From Magicicada septendecula (lineage: Eukaryota > Arthropoda > Insecta > Hemiptera > Cicadidae), in NCBI GenBank assembly GCA_034769895.1, contig CM068367.1:707700885-707764884 (forward strand): 64,000 nt of DNA, read 5' to 3'. The notes beneath the pieces are model-generated. The model saw only the letters and a program-made list of their open reading frames with translations. It was not told where the DNA came from and searched no databases. A program made the translations under genes and the position numbers. How positions within the stretch are numbered: position 1 is the first letter of the stretch; each line of letters opens with the position of its first letter. This document shows positions 10,266 to 24,078 of the stretch, in pieces.

Positions 10266-12486
10266 ACTAAAAAATCAGTGAATGGACAATTTTAAATATG
10301 CAATTTATGGTAATGACCTTGCAGATTTGGACATATGAAGTGTGAAACAATTGAACAGTTATTGACGAAGAATTTGTAAATAATGTAGTGAATTCAAGTG
10401 TGTGTATTATGAAATATTAGGTAAATAATGTGTATATGTAGTAGAAAAATGTTGTGAAAATAATAATAATATTATTAATATTTTGCATTCTAATTAAATA
10501 ATAAAAATAATTATGAAAACAATAATTAATGATTTGTAAATTTTTGATAATAATTGAAATATGTTGTGTTTAAAGTAAATAATTTGAGATGTTTCAATAT
10601 TGTGATTGAATGTTATATGTTTGAATGTTTATAAGGAATTTTAAATTATTTGATGAGATTTCCATAACAATGAATAAATAAATGAATGTTAAATGGTTTA
10701 GTTTGTGGAATAGCATAATGGTTAAAAATATAGATTAATAATAAATTTGAAAATTTTGATTAACCTAATTACAGCAAAGGATAAATAATGAAATGATGAT
10801 ATATAAAAGAGTTAATAAAAAAAAATTTCAAACCAGAATGTTTATCAGTTTTATATAAATTTTGTAAAAGAGAATTGTTTGTTTAATGTATGCTCGCGAT
10901 CAAGGTAAATGTCTATTTGTTTATTATGTTATGTAATGTATTATACAAGATGTGTGTGTGTGTGGCAGGGAGGTTATCCAGGGGGTAACGAATTAGAAAT
11001 TTGTTGTATTTTAATAATGATGACTCGCTACTAAATAATTTTGTTTTGATTTGAAAAATAGATGCACTACATACTTCCTATATTGTGTTTATTATGTCTT
11101 ATTGTGTTAATTGCATGTAGTTTGTTAGGAATAAGGATTATAAAAATATAATAATATGTATTCAATGTGTTTATAGATTTTAAAATAAAATGAAATAAAG
11201 TTATGATAGTTAAATTTTCAATGGGTTGCAAAAGATAGAAGTTGGGTGATGAATATTTGTGGGACATATAGATCTGTCCAAATTGAAGTCAAAGTTAAAG
11301 AAATAGTAGAGATGAAAATAATGTAATGTTGTTTTGAGTTAACGTATGTAATAGAGAATTTGAGTATAAATGTTGACACAGTAGATATGGAGAATATATG
11401 TAGAGTTTTGATTGATATATTGTTGTTTATAATTGATGATGTTATTTTGTTGTAGTTGTAGTAAGGTAATAAGATTGAGATTTTTTGGGGATGGCAATTT
11501 TGTAGTAGGGGGTAGTGTAATGTGGGAGTCCGCAACATAATGATAAGTTGGGACGGGATTGGGATCGATTTAGTGGAAAGGGGCCGCCTTAGGTAGAATC
11601 CAGGGGCCAAATAAGGGAATTGAGTTTTTGGGGGGGGGGAAATACATATCCTAAGTACAAAGGGTTAGAGAGTATTTTTTTTTATATATTGGGAGAATGT
11701 GGCGAATTGAGTTAAAGTAGTAAGTAGTTAGAGGTAGAGAAGGGTTAGTAGATTTTGATAGAGAGGCGTGTCATACTAGTTAAAGATTTTGTAAGGGAGC
11801 GTTAGAGTAATAAAAGGGGTAAGATTATGAGTAAATGCCGAGTTGATAAAGTGAATTATGATGAATAACTGATAATCACCCAAATGAATGAAATGGGATG
11901 ATAATTGCAATGTCATGAAAAAAAAAAAATTTTTGAGAAACGAATTCATAAAAGTTAAATTGAGATTAAAAGGTAAATTTTTAAATACAAATTGTTTATT
12001 TTAAGATAATAATAATGATGTGAATTATGAATGTACTATGTTTTCTTATGTTATGTTATGTTGTTAGGTATTCTGATATGTTAGAAATAAGTAAAAAACA
12101 AAACCAGTGCTTCTTAGCGCAAATCAGCACCGCTAGGGGGAAACAGATCAGTTGGGGATATGGTGTTGTATAAGGCCACTATTTGATATTTGATTTGTTG
12201 TTTAAGTGTTTGGTGATGCTGTGGCGGCGGACCTGAGCTGGCCAGCGCGTCAGAGCAGGGGCGTTACGTATCTGTCTGACTCTACGGTGTTGGGATCTCG
12301 AGAGAGAAGAACAGTATTGTCATTCAGGTGCGGTCACAGTCACCGGACCAAGGGTGAGTTGATTATATTTTTTGTAAACCATACAGGGGGTTGTGGCGAC
12401 ATGTCCGGGCTGATCCCTTTAACAAGTATGAATGTGTCAATGAGATTTTTTATGCTTCGGCATAAAATATCTCATTGAGGGGGTAT
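10266..12486 (+). other. Non-coding 3' internal region of array unit 2
   Basis: The layout matches the corresponding part of unit 1. One notable change is that the acceptor-like tttcag before the G/C-rich island reads tttaag here and in unit 3, so the island has lost its upstream AG at that exact position. The hairpin at 12437-12478 is intact. Confidence 0.7.
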
Positions 12487-13672
12487 TGTAACGGGGCATT
12501 TTTGGGCCTAATTTTGGGGCAGTTTGTATTTTTTTTTTAATAAAACAAATAACATTTTTTCGATAATAGGGACAAAACGTAAACAAAGGTAAATTTATTG
12601 TTAGCGACAGTGGTAGCGAAGGTGGTACGACTGATTGAAAATATTGTATGTGAATTATTGAAGCGACAGACTTAACAAGCTGGAATTGTGCCAAGGTCAA
12701 CCAATGACACACAAAACAGCATAAACAAATTATGTAACGGAATATCAGGCGATGTTATGTCAGCGCCTTACATAACGAAGAATGTAGGTGTGTCAACGCC
12801 AGCGGCTTTGTCACACTCACAGAACAAAGCCAGTCGGAAAATAACATCTGAACACAACGGACGGGAGCTGTTTTGTACGTCCGCCGGCTCGCCGGTTTAG
12901 GCGAAGTTTTTTGTGTCGCCCGCAACATATAAAATGTAAAAATTGTGATATTTGATCATCTAAAACAGTATTTTTGAAACCGAGTAGATACAGTGAGAAA
13001 ATAATAAGTAAATCATCATATAACAGTTCGGCAATAAATCAGTGCGGGTATACGAGAAGACATTGTAGGAGGGTACTTCCAGCGTAATAACAGGAAAGTA
13101 AACTAACAAATTTTATTATTTTCATACAGTACAAGAACAGAGGGGGGAAAATTAATTTGAAATATGAGCTCTAATGGGAATATAACTTGTCTAATGTGAA
13201 AGCGTGTGAGTGTGTATGGGTGAGTTTGAATTACGTAATTACAAAGGCACTGGTTTACGTTAAGAGAAGTTAGTTTAGTATTATTTCTTTACAGCATTTG
13301 TTTTAGTGTTCAACAGTTTAATTATCAATAATATCTTGAAAGTTGTGGTCAGAATAAAGCATGTACACTGTCATTGTTAAAATAGTAAAAGTGTAACAGA
13401 TGGGAGGAGTAATCTGGTCATTGTCGTTAATATGCAACAGTAAAACTAAATCATGAATAAACACAAGTTTGTTTGAATATAGTAGATCGAAGTAGTCATT
13501 TCAAACAACCATATTGTTTTTTCAACACGTCTAACGAGATCCTGGAAAATGGTAAGTATAGAGTTTGAGTTGGTACTAGACAATATGGCTGCTGCACCAG
13601 CCGAAAGAGTAAAAGTAAACAAGGGATAGTAGGGTATCGAATATAATTATTAATAGAATTAATCAGTTAACA
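12487..13672 (+). repeat. LTR 3 of the tandem array
   Basis: It has the same ends and length as LTR 2, offset by 4857 bp. The CRE-like site is changed to TTATGTCA. It is followed by the primer binding site at about 13674. Confidence 0.85.
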
Positions 13673-13841
13673 ATGGCGCCCGACCAGCTGGACCGTTTGC
13701 ATTAATTTAATTATGCAAATGTGGACCTATTGCAGAAATAATATGGTTGTTTAAGGTAACTAAAAAATGTGTAAACATAAGTAGTAAGGTTATAATATGA
13801 TTGATAGATGTGTATTATAAATAAGTAAGAATTAAATAAAA

Positions 13842-15122
13842 ATGATGAATACAAATGAAAATATTAACAATGAAGTCAGTTTCACTGATAGTCAAACTGA
13901 AAGTCAAATAAATAGCAATTTAAGCGAGACTGAATCGAGAATAATGGAAGGCGTAACGAGTCAGTCGACGCCGACCTCAGTTAAGAAAGAGAATAATAGT
14001 GATATGATGAGTATGATGCAGTTATTGTTGAATAAATTTGATATGTACAATAGTGATTTCAATATTAAATTCAATGAACAGAAAAACGAGATGCAAGAAT
14101 TTAAAAATAGTGTAAATGAGAAGTTAGATACACAGAATAACAAATTTAATGTGCTGAGTAGCGATATGAATAGTCGTTTTGACATGAATGACGCCAAGTT
14201 TGATGTATTAACTAATTCACTGTGTAGCATTGATGACCGAATGAACGAAATATGTAGAGAAATAAAGGAGTCAAGAGAGTGTGTGTGTGTGGGAGATAAT
14301 AAAACAAATGAAAATTGTAGTGAAAAATGTAAAGGTACGACGCCAGATAAAGAATTAATAAATAATAATGATGTTGTTGAAAATAATGAGAATAATAATA
14401 TAATTGAAAATGTCATATCAGAGAGTACTGATGAGTGTGTGGAATGTGATTATGAGATGTTAAGGTGTATTGATGAAGTAGAGAGAGAGTGGAAAAATAA
14501 TATAGTAGTTGAATGTGGGCAGAGGGTAAATTTTCCCATTAATTTTTCTGAACCAGAGTGTTCACAAATGTTGTTTTTGCAGGGCAAGAGACCCGTATTA
14601 GTAGATGAATTGAAGTGTATACTGATGTTGTATAATGTTGTACCCTCTGTCTGTAATAATTATGAGAGTGTGATGTGGTGTTATGAAGAGAGAGAGTTGT
14701 GTATTGAGAGAGAGATAGAATTATATAAGTTAAAAAGAAATTATGATGAATTGAGAAAAAGATTAGAAGGGGTGAAGATGAACAATATAAAATACTTACC
14801 TGTCGAAAGAGAGATAGAGAATTATTTTGATAATATCTTTATAAACGATAATGACTTACCTGACGTAATAGTAGAGGAATATAAAAATGATAAAACAACT
14901 TACCTGACGTTGACCAATAATACTGATGGAGACTGGACAATAATAACTTATGTTGACAAGCTTTATGAAATATTAATAGGGAATAACCCTATAAATTATA
15001 ATGGCATAATGAATGAAATAAAGTTAATGGATTATTATAATAATAATAATAATAAATGGTATGTGAATAACAATGATGCATGTTACAAATATATTAGATA
15101 TATATATGACGATGGAGGCTGA
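13842..15122 (+). CDS. Retroelement protein, 426 aa, candidate Gag (array unit 3)
   Basis: This is a full-length, undamaged ORF whose translation looks identical to that of unit 2. It lies 169 bp after LTR 3. Three undamaged copies in a row suggest recent array growth or gene conversion rather than slow decay. Confidence 0.65.
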   Translation: MMNTNENINNEVSFTDSQTESQINSNLSETESRIMEGVTSQSTPTSVKKENNSDMMSMMQLLLNKFDMYNSDFNIKFNEQKNEMQEFKNSVNEKLDTQNNKFNVLSSDMNSRFDMNDAKFDVLTNSLCSIDDRMNEICREIKESRECVCVGDNKTNENCSEKCKGTTPDKELINNNDVVENNENNNIIENVISESTDECVECDYEMLRCIDEVEREWKNNIVVECGQRVNFPINFSEPECSQMLFLQGKRPVLVDELKCILMLYNVVPSVCNNYESVMWCYEERELCIEREIELYKLKRNYDELRKRLEGVKMNNIKYLPVEREIENYFDNIFINDNDLPDVIVEEYKNDKTTYLTLTNNTDGDWTIITYVDKLYEILIGNNPINYNGIMNEIKLMDYYNNNNNKWYVNNNDACYKYIRYIYDDGG

Positions 15123-17343
15123 ACTAAAAAATCAGTGAATGGACAATTTTAAATATGCAATTTATGGTAATGACCTTGCAGATTTGGACATATGAAGTGT
15201 GAAACAATTGAACAGTTATTGACGAAGAATTTGTAAATAATGTAGTGAATTCAAGTGTGTGTATTATGAAATATTAGGTAAATAATGTGTATATGTAGTA
15301 GAAAAATGTTGTGAAAATAATAATAATATTATTAATATTTTGCATTCTAATTAAATAATAAAAATAATTATGAAAACAATAATTAATGATTTGTAAATTT
15401 TTGATAATAATTGAAATATGTTGTGTTTAAAGTAAATAATTTGAGATGTTTCAATATTGTGATTGAATGTTATATGTTTGAATGTTTATAAGGAATTTTA
15501 AATTATTTGATGAGATTTCCATAACAATGAATAAATAAATGAATGTTAAATGGTTTAGTTTGTGGAATAGCATAATGGTTAAAAATATAGATTAATAATA
15601 AATTTGAAAATTTTGATTAACCTAATTACAGCAAAGGATAAATAATGAAATGATGATATATAAAAGAGTTAATAAAAAAAAATTTCAAACCAGAATGTTT
15701 ATCAGTTTTATATAAATTTTGTAAAAGAGAATTGTTTGTTTAATGTATGCTCGCGATCAAGGTAAATGTCTATTTGTTTATTATGTTATGTAATGTATTA
15801 TACAAGATGTGTGTGTGTGTGGCAGGGAGGTTATCCAGGGGGTAACGAATTAGAAATTTGTTGTATTTTAATAATGATGACTCGCTACTAAATAATTTTG
15901 TTTTGATTTGAAAAATAGATGCACTACATACTTCCTATATTGTGTTTATTATGTCTTATTGTGTTAATTGCATGTAGTTTGTTAGGAATAAGGATTATAA
16001 AAATATAATAATATGTATTCAATGTGTTTATAGATTTTAAAATAAAATGAAATAAAGTTATGATAGTTAAATTTTCAATGGGTTGCAAAAGATAGAAGTT
16101 GGGTGATGAATATTTGTGGGACATATAGATCTGTCCAAATTGAAGTCAAAGTTAAAGAAATAGTAGAGATGAAAATAATGTAATGTTGTTTTGAGTTAAC
16201 GTATGTAATAGAGAATTTGAGTATAAATGTTGACACAGTAGATATGGAGAATATATGTAGAGTTTTGATTGATATATTGTTGTTTATAATTGATGATGTT
16301 ATTTTGTTGTAGTTGTAGTAAGGTAATAAGATTGAGATTTTTTGGGGATGGCAATTTTGTAGTAGGGGGTAGTGTAATGTGGGAGTCCGCAACATAATGA
16401 TAAGTTGGGACGGGATTGGGATCGATTTAGTGGAAAGGGGCCGCCTTAGGTAGAATCCAGGGGCCAAATAAGGGAATTGAGTTTTTGGGGGGGGGGAAAT
16501 ACATATCGTAAGTACAAAGGGTTAGAGAGTATTTTTTTTTATATATTGGGAGAATGTGGCGAATTGAGTTAAAGTAGTAAGTAGTTAGAGGTAGAGAAGG
16601 GTTAGTAGATTTTGATAGAGAGGCGTGTCATACTAGTTAAAGATTTTGTAAGGGAGCGTTAGAGTAATAAAAGGGGTAAGATTATGAGTAAATGCCGAGT
16701 TGATAAAGTGAATTATGATGAATAACTGATAATCACCCAAATGAATGAAATGGGATGATAATTGCAATGTCATGAAAAAAAAAAAATTTTTGAGAAACGA
16801 ATTCATAAAAGTTAAATTGAGATTAAAAGGTAAATTTTTAAATACAAATTGTTTATTTTAAGATAATAATAATGATGTGAATTATGAATGTACTATGTTT
16901 TCTTATGTTATGTTATGTTGTTAGGTATTCTGATATGTTAGAAATAAGTAAAAAACAAAACCAGTGCTTCTTAGCGCAAATCAGCACCGCTAGGGGGAAA
17001 CAGATCAGTTGGGGATATGGTGTTGTATAAGGCCACTATTTGATATTTGATTTGTTGTTTAAGTGTTTGGTGATGCTGTGGCGGCGGACCTGAGCTGGCC
17101 AGCGCGTCAGAGCAGGGGCGTTACGTATCTGTCTGACTCTACGGTGTTGGGATCTCGAGAGAGAAGAACAGTATTGTCATTCAGGTGCGGTCACAGTCAC
17201 CGGACCAAGGGTGAGTTGATTATATTTTTTGTAAACCATACAGGGGGTTGTGGCGACATGTCCGGGCTGATCCCTTTAACAAGTATGAATGTGTCAATGA
17301 GATTTTTTATGCTTCGGCATAAAATATCTCATTGAGGGGGTAT
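15123..17343 (+). other. Non-coding 3' internal region of array unit 3
   Basis: It is nearly identical to the same region of unit 2 and carries the hairpin at 17294-17335 and the polypurine tract before LTR 4. No gene is supported. Confidence 0.7.
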
Positions 17344-18529
17344 TGTAACGGGGCATTTTTGGGCCTAATTTTGGGGCAGTTTGTATTTTTTTTTTAATAA
17401 AACAAATAACATTTTTTCGATAATAGGGACAAAACGTAAACAAAGGTAAATTTATTGTTAGCGACAGTGGTAGCGAAGGTGGTACGACTGATTGAAAATA
17501 TTGTATGTGAATTATTGAAGCGACAGACTTAACAAGCTGGAATTGTGCCAAGGTCAACCAATGACACACAAAACAGCATAAACAAATTATGTAACGGAAT
17601 ATCAGGCGATGTTACGTCAGCGCCTTACATAACGAAGAATGTAGGTGTGTCAACGCCAGCGGCTTTGTCACACTCACAGAACAAAGCCAGTCGGAAAATA
17701 ACATCTGAACACAACGGACGGGAGCTGTTTTGTACGTCCGCCGGCTCGCCGGTTTAGGCGAAGTTTTTTGTGTCGCCCGCAACATATAAAATGTAAAAAT
17801 TGTGATATTTGATCATCTAAAACAGTATTTTTGAAACCGAGTAGATACAGTGAGAAAATAATAAGTAAATCATCATATAACAGTTCGGCAATAAATCAGT
17901 GCGGGTATACGAGAAGACATTGTAGGAGGGTACTTCCAGCGTAATAACAGGAAAGTAAACTAACAAATTTTATTATTTTCATACAGTACAAGAACAGAGG
18001 GGGGAAAATTAATTTGAAATATGAGCTCTAATGGGAATATAACTTGTCTAATGTGAAAGCGTGTGAGTGTGTATGGGTGAGTTTGAATTACGTAATTACA
18101 AAGGCACTGGTTTACGTTAAGAGAAGTTAGTTTAGTATTATTTCTTTACAGCATTTGTTTTAGTGTTCAACAGTTTAATTATCAATAATATCTTGAAAGT
18201 TGTGGTCAGAATAAAGCATGTACACTGTCATTGTTAAAATAGTAAAAATGTAACAGATGGGAGGAGTAATCTGGTCATTGTCGTTAATATGCAACAGTAA
18301 AACTAAATCATGAATAAACACAAGTTTGTTTGAATATAGTAGATCGAAGTAGTCATTTCAAACAACCATATTGTTTTTTCAACACGTCTAACGAGATCCT
18401 GGAAAATGGTAAGTATAGAGTTTGAGTTGGTACTAGACAATATGGCTGCTGCACCAGCCGAAAGAGTAAAAGTAAACAAGGGATAGTAGGGTATCGAATA
18501 TAATTATTAATAGAATTAATCAGTTAACA
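17344..18529 (+). repeat. LTR 4, terminal 3' LTR of the array
   Basis: It starts TGTAACGG and ends GTTAACA at 18529. The following bases are unrelated to the primer site found after LTRs 1-3, so this is where the array ends. The matching target duplication at the 5' end lies outside the window. Confidence 0.85.
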
Positions 18530-18900
18530 TTATTATAATCAATATTATCAAGGAATCTATCCCATTTAGCTCCATTAAGTTCAATGGAGCATTCTAAAGA
18601 GAAAATATAAAATAAATTTTATGTATTATTAATATTTTTATGGAAACCTTATTTCAAGGATAGTCATGGTTTTAAATTTCAATTCATTTGGTAAGAGAGA
18701 TAGAAAATTATTTTATTGGGGTTAATAAATATTTTCAGGTGACCTTGTTGAGAGAGTATACTTTATTTAATTGACAATTTAAGGGAATTATAGATTATGA
18801 CTGTTGGGTTTATTTATTTTATTATTAATTTGTTTACTGAGATAGAATAATAAATGGGATTTATTAATTGTTTAATTTATGAGTTTTCATTGCAAGTCCT
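18530..18900 (-). repeat. AT-rich dispersed repeat, probable LTR part of the adjacent gypsy element
   Basis: The stretch at about 18838-18900 closely resembles 32508-32570, including the shared run attgcaagtcc. It lies immediately downstream (minus-strand sense) of broken gypsy integrase sequence, so it may be the start of that element's 3' LTR, cut off where the LTR array begins. The LTR ends could not be proved. Confidence 0.45.
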
Positions 18901-21900
18901 TACTTTGCTATAAAACCTTGTGTTATCAAATTTATACTCAGTCTTGACGGGGAAATTAATCAGTTCTTCAATTGCTCGAGGTGGTGGCCTTCCGTACATT
19001 ATGGTGTAAGGGGTATCTCTGATAGATTCATGGTATGCGAGATTAATAAAATTATCTGTTGCATTTATATAGTCATTCCATTTATGTTGTTGATCGAAGC
19101 AGTAAGTTCGAAGGATTCTTCAAACTTCACGAAGTACTCTTTCTGCTGGATTGCTATTCGGGTGGTAAACTGAAGTTTTATAAGTCCGGACGCCCAGGTC
19201 CATTAAGGTCTCCTTCCACTTTCTTCCTTGGAATTGGGTACAATGGTCGGTGATAATTAATTTTGGAACTCCTAACTCTGGTATGTACATCTGTGTAACA
19301 ATATTTAATACCTTATTTGTAGTCGTACGGTTAATAGGATATAGTTTCACAAATTTTGTATAATGATCCATAATTATTACAATAAACTTATATTGTCTCC
19401 TCCCTCCACTGCATGGTAAGGGTCCATATATGTCTAAAAAGACTCTTTCCAATTTACAGGTTGAAGTTATGGGCTGCATTATTCGTTCTTTTTATCATTA
19501 TTACATTTAACCAACTGACATATGTGACAGTGTTTAATATTATTCCTCACCCTTCGGTTGATGTCCTTCACGTACGTATGTTCTTCTAGCACCTTTATTA
19601 CCTTTAACGCTCCCATATGACCGTATCTGAGGTGATAGTCCATAATGATCTCTTTTTCAAACCCTCGTGGTATTACTAATTTCCATGAATTCTGGTTAGG
19701 ACTGGTCTGGATGAATAATGTATCCTCATGTACACAATAAAATGGGGCAACTCTCTCATCTTGCTGGTTTAGTCTCTCTCGGATCTGGTTTAACTTAGTG
19801 TCATCCTTTTGGTGTTGTTTTATTTCCTTTATTATTGTTTCTAAATCCGATTTGCTTTTCGTGATGTTAAATACCTTTACTATAGTCTCTTTTTCTCCAT
19901 CAAACGTTTCTTGTTCTGTATTGATGCGGGATAACACACCAGCTGCAAGGTTTTTACTGCCTGGGACATATTCACAACTGATGTGGTATTCTTGGAGAGC
20001 AAGTATCCATCTGGTCAACCTCCCATGAATGAGTTTACAATTTTTCAAAAAGGATATCGATTTATGGTCGGTTCTTACTGTTATTGGATAACCAGGGATA
20101 TATGTTTTAACTTCCCACAAGAAAACACTACACTCAATAACTCCTTCTCAGTCACATGATAATTGCGTTCAAGGTTCTGCTTGCGAAACTCACTACTTGG
20201 TGGTTTCCATCATCATCTTCTTGATATAACACAGACCCCAAGCTGATATCGCTTGCATCACAATTCATGAAAAAGGGTCGGTTGAAGTTAGGGCGTTGCA
20301 ACATAATAGTTTTGAGGAAGTTATCCTTAATTGCTTTAAAAATTGTTTCCTGTTCCGGACCCCACATCCACTTGGTTTTGGACGATAATTGTGGTGAAAC
20401 TTGGCTGTTAATTCGGAATAGTTCTTCTGGAATTTCCTATAATAATTACAGATGCCCAGGAACGACTGTAACTGTTTTTTATTCTTTGGGGTTGGGAAAC
20501 ATTGAATAGAATCTATTTTGTCCGTTGATGGAGTTATGCCTTGTCTGGATAGATTGAAACCAAGGAGTTGGACTTCTTCAGCTATTAGTTTAGATTTTTC
20601 TAATTTTAAGGTCACGTTGCTATTAGATAATTTCTCCAGTACTCGTTCTACTCTGACACAATGCTCTTCCCAGTTGGATGAAGTGACTAACAAATCGTCA
20701 ACATAAACAGTGTTATAATGCATGGTTTCTGGACCTAATATTTGGTCCATACAGCGGACGAATATCGCCACGGAATTTACCAGCCCAAAAGGTAGTCGCT
20801 TGAACTGGTAGTTCCGACCTTCGAATATAAAGGCAACATATTTTCGACTGGCTGGGTGCAACTCTACTTGCCAGTACCCGCAAACTGTATCCCAGGTACT
20901 GATAAACTGGGTACCATGAAACTTTTTGAGTATCTCCTCAATTTCTCCAGGAGATGTCCTATCGTTTATTAAGATTTTATTTATCTCCCTTGCGTCGAGA
21001 CACAGCCGTACCCTTCCGTCCTTTTTTGTAATGGCTACTATGGGACTGGTGTACTGCGAACAACTATACTCGATATCTTCTTCCAGCATCCTGTTGATTT
21101 CAATTCTTACTGCTTCCCTCACTGCGTATGCTATTGGATATGACTTTTTGTTGAAATTTGCAGCTTCTTTGAATCTCAATTCGCACTGATAACCCCTTAC
21201 TTTTCCTGGTCGGTCAGAAAATACATGACGATATTTATTGTATATTGTTATTAAATTTTCCACCTCTTGAGTGGTTAAATGATTTCTGTCCTGAGTACCC
21301 CGAAATTGTCTGATCTCTTCTAACTTTTGATTCCATAAAAGGTCATTACTTCTTTCGTCTTCGGTTCTTTCTTCTAATATATTGTCTTGTGAATAACTAA
21401 CTGCTCGAATGTTATAAACGTTGTTAACTGGAACTACTCCCTTGCTTCCAGTTAGTTCAGCTATCCATTCTTTGTTTTCAGACTTCATAGATACCCTTGA
21501 TTGTCTCATGTCAATGACTGCAGAATACTTCCTTAAAATGTCACAACCAATTAATATTTCAAAAGGCAAACCGTGTGCAATTAAAAAGATCATGGATAGG
21601 GTTTCATTGTTACTCGTTACCTCCAATGACACTTGTCTCTTTATAGTCTTGTTTTGCCTTCCAGTGGCTCCAATTAAAATAATATTACTCACAGTAATAT
21701 TGGTAAGCTGATCTTACTTTCTTTTTGAATTTTGTTATAAATTGTGCTGTCAATCAAAGACACATTCGCACCTGTATCTATCATAAATTTGGTAGGTATT
21801 CCATTTATGTTGGCTATAATATAGTCGATTTCATTATCTGGATTGTCAATTTGTGTTGATTTTTCTTCAAGCAGTTCTTCTCGAATGTTTTTTAAGTAGT

Positions 21901-22000
21901 GGTTTTGTATTATAGTTATTGTCTGGTCATTCGTCTGGTCTGTTAGTTTAGTCAAGTACCCAATAGATCGGTTCAGTGATCGGTCCAGGTGGATTCTCAC
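18901..22000 (-). pseudogene. Degraded Ty3/gypsy pol (protease, reverse transcriptase, RNase H, integrase)
   Basis: Fragments on the minus strand follow gypsy order. A protease fragment with DTGA (ORF 21689-22000) is followed by a protease end with an ILIGCDIL-type motif, then reverse transcriptase with LPFGL and YVDD (ORF 20265-21692). RNase H with DASD follows (about 20152-20367, continued at 19479-20120), then the integrase zinc-binding region with CHIC, and the integrase core with D, D and E residues (19120-19479). Recognisable integrase C-terminal sequence continues to about 18900. Adjacent pieces lie in different frames or are split by stops, so the element is inactive. Confidence 0.85.
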
Positions 22001-22199
22001 TGCCGCTGCTCGTTTAAATGTTGGTTGGTTCCTTCCGTACGGTCCTCTGGTCTATTGGATTGGTTACCGTCCGTAGCTTCCCTTATTTCAACCGGGTTGT
22101 TATTGAAGGTTACCCGATCCCTGGTTCTTCTATCTTCCTCGGCGCTCCTACTCCTTGGTCCTCAGTAATACCGCCTTCCATCATTTCGATTCTCAGCAC

Positions 22200-23111
22200 T
22201 TATATAATTGACCCGTCGCCTGTATGTTTGATTTTGGCCATTGTTGTTATTATTATTATTGTACTGGTTGTTGGGTCTATAGTAATTTCCATGTTATTAT
22301 TATTTCCTCTGTTATAATTGTTATTATTGTTACCATTGTTATTATGGTAATTTTGATTGCTAGTACGTTGATAGTTGTTGTTGTTGTTATTGTTAAAGTT
22401 ACGATAATAATTAGGATTGTTCTGGTGGTTATTTACTGGTGAATTATTTCCATTGGGCCCATTTTGGTGGTTTCGAAAATCATTATTTAGATTATTTGGG
22501 CTATTCTTCTGCCGATTTTGCAGGTAATGCCTTTCTCGCTCATATTCCCCCAATAAAGCTGCCATATCCTGGATGGTCTTAATCCGTCCGCTCAGTCTAC
22601 TCTTCGTAATCTCCCCATCGTAATGGTAGGCCAGCTGCATTACCAGGCATTCTTCAGGGATGTTTGGCTCCAAGTTCCTCGCTATGCTGACTTTACCCAA
22701 AAAATATGCTGTAGGAGATTGTCCTAAATACGGATCGAATCGGCCGTTGCTGATGTTATTCCATACTACATGTTGTGTAGCCTCGGACCAGTACTTATTT
22801 TTGAATAGATCTTTGAATTCAGCGAAGTTTTGGATGTCCGGCTGTACTGCCGTCCAACAATTGTCGTGGACCTCTTTGAACATCTCATCTAGCATGCCCT
22901 TAATTACTGTCCATCGTGTCTCCCGGGTTCTGGCTAGGCTCTCTTCAACTCGCTCTAGGAATTCTATGGGGTTACGTTTATAGTTTCTGAAATTAACTAT
23001 TTCCCTGTTGTTGCGTCTTGAAGCTCTTGAATGCTCTGGAGTTATTCCTAGAAACGCTAATTGGAAATGGCTGGTTAGAAAGAAGTTTAACGTGGACTGT
23101 ATGTTTTTCAT
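22200..23111 (-). pseudogene. Ty3/gypsy gag of the degraded element
   Basis: This 303-codon ORF has a capsid-like N-terminal two thirds and a long Asn-rich tail made by repeated AAT/AAC codons. It lies just upstream of the protease in minus-strand sense. The reading frame leaves the expected gag-pol path near the tail, probably by slippage in the Asn repeats. No CCHC knuckle is visible. Confidence 0.65.
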
Positions 23112-23129
23112 ATAATGATAGTTTATTGA

Positions 23130-23482
23130 AATTTTGATGATGCGATTGCTGATATGTGCAGAAGTTAACGCGGCATGATGCCCGCTAATTGAATTAGAAA
23201 TAAAAGTCGAAAGACATAATCGTTATTAATAAGGCAGGAATCGCCCAAGTAGAATCAGTGCATGTTGCACATACTAAATAATTTAAATAATGAAACCCAG
23301 TAGCCGTGGCTGCAAATATTACGAGTGATCAGCTCGGAGTCTTGAGTATAACTAACTTAAATTTCGCTACAGTCAGCACAGCTGGAGACCGGCTGTAGTT
23401 AGTAGATAAAAACGTGATGTCATCTGCACGTGGCGCAATGCGGTATTTAGATTACAGAGTTTACAAGTTCAAAGTTTGAACA
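23130..23482 (-). repeat. Candidate BEL/Pao LTR fragment
   Basis: In minus-strand sense the sequence GTGCGGGCAGTA is followed by TGTTCAAACTTTGAAC, which looks like a polypurine tract and LTR start with the first LTR base at 23482. It lies downstream of a BEL/Pao integrase. The other LTR end and its junction with the gypsy gag region are not resolved. Confidence 0.4.
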
Positions 23483-24078
23483 TACTGCCCGCACAAAATC
23501 GGGGCGATTTTGTAATTCAAGTTATTATGTGAAACGTAAATCACAAATTATTATCAAGTGTTGTATACAAAGAAAATACATAAGATACTTGAAAGCCTTA
23601 TACATTAAATAAATGGACCCTTTGCTTAAAGTAAATTGTCTCTGACATAAAAATCTGTAAGTAACAAAATTAATTAAGCTATCAGAAACAAACTCAAAAG
23701 TAAAACAAAACAATTTCTGTGCTGAAAACATACAAACTAAAGCTCATGATAAAAATAAAAGTGCTTATATAACTAACATAATCTTTCTTGAAGCATTAAC
23801 ATATGTTTAGTAAATACATACATTTAATTTTTAACAGAAAGTAAGTGACAACCTTCAATTTATATAAAGAAAACATCCTCAAAAACTGACTCAATATAGT
23901 AATACAATGATAAAGACATAATAGCTGATACAATAATAGCTACACAATAATAATAATAATAATTACAATAATAATAAAATTGGATTATATGATCGCCCCG
24001 GGAATGTCCCGGGAGTGATGCAAGGCAATGCGACAAAGTTCACATTCCTGATACGTGTCGCATGATGCTCATGTGACT
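23483..24078 (-). other. AT-rich sequence downstream of the BEL/Pao pol
   Basis: No gene is supported. The stretch contains ATT/TTA runs near 23940-23980 and a short CCCGGGACATTCCCGGG-type inverted repeat at about 23996-24013. It probably belongs to the 3' untranslated part of the BEL/Pao element. Confidence 0.4.
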
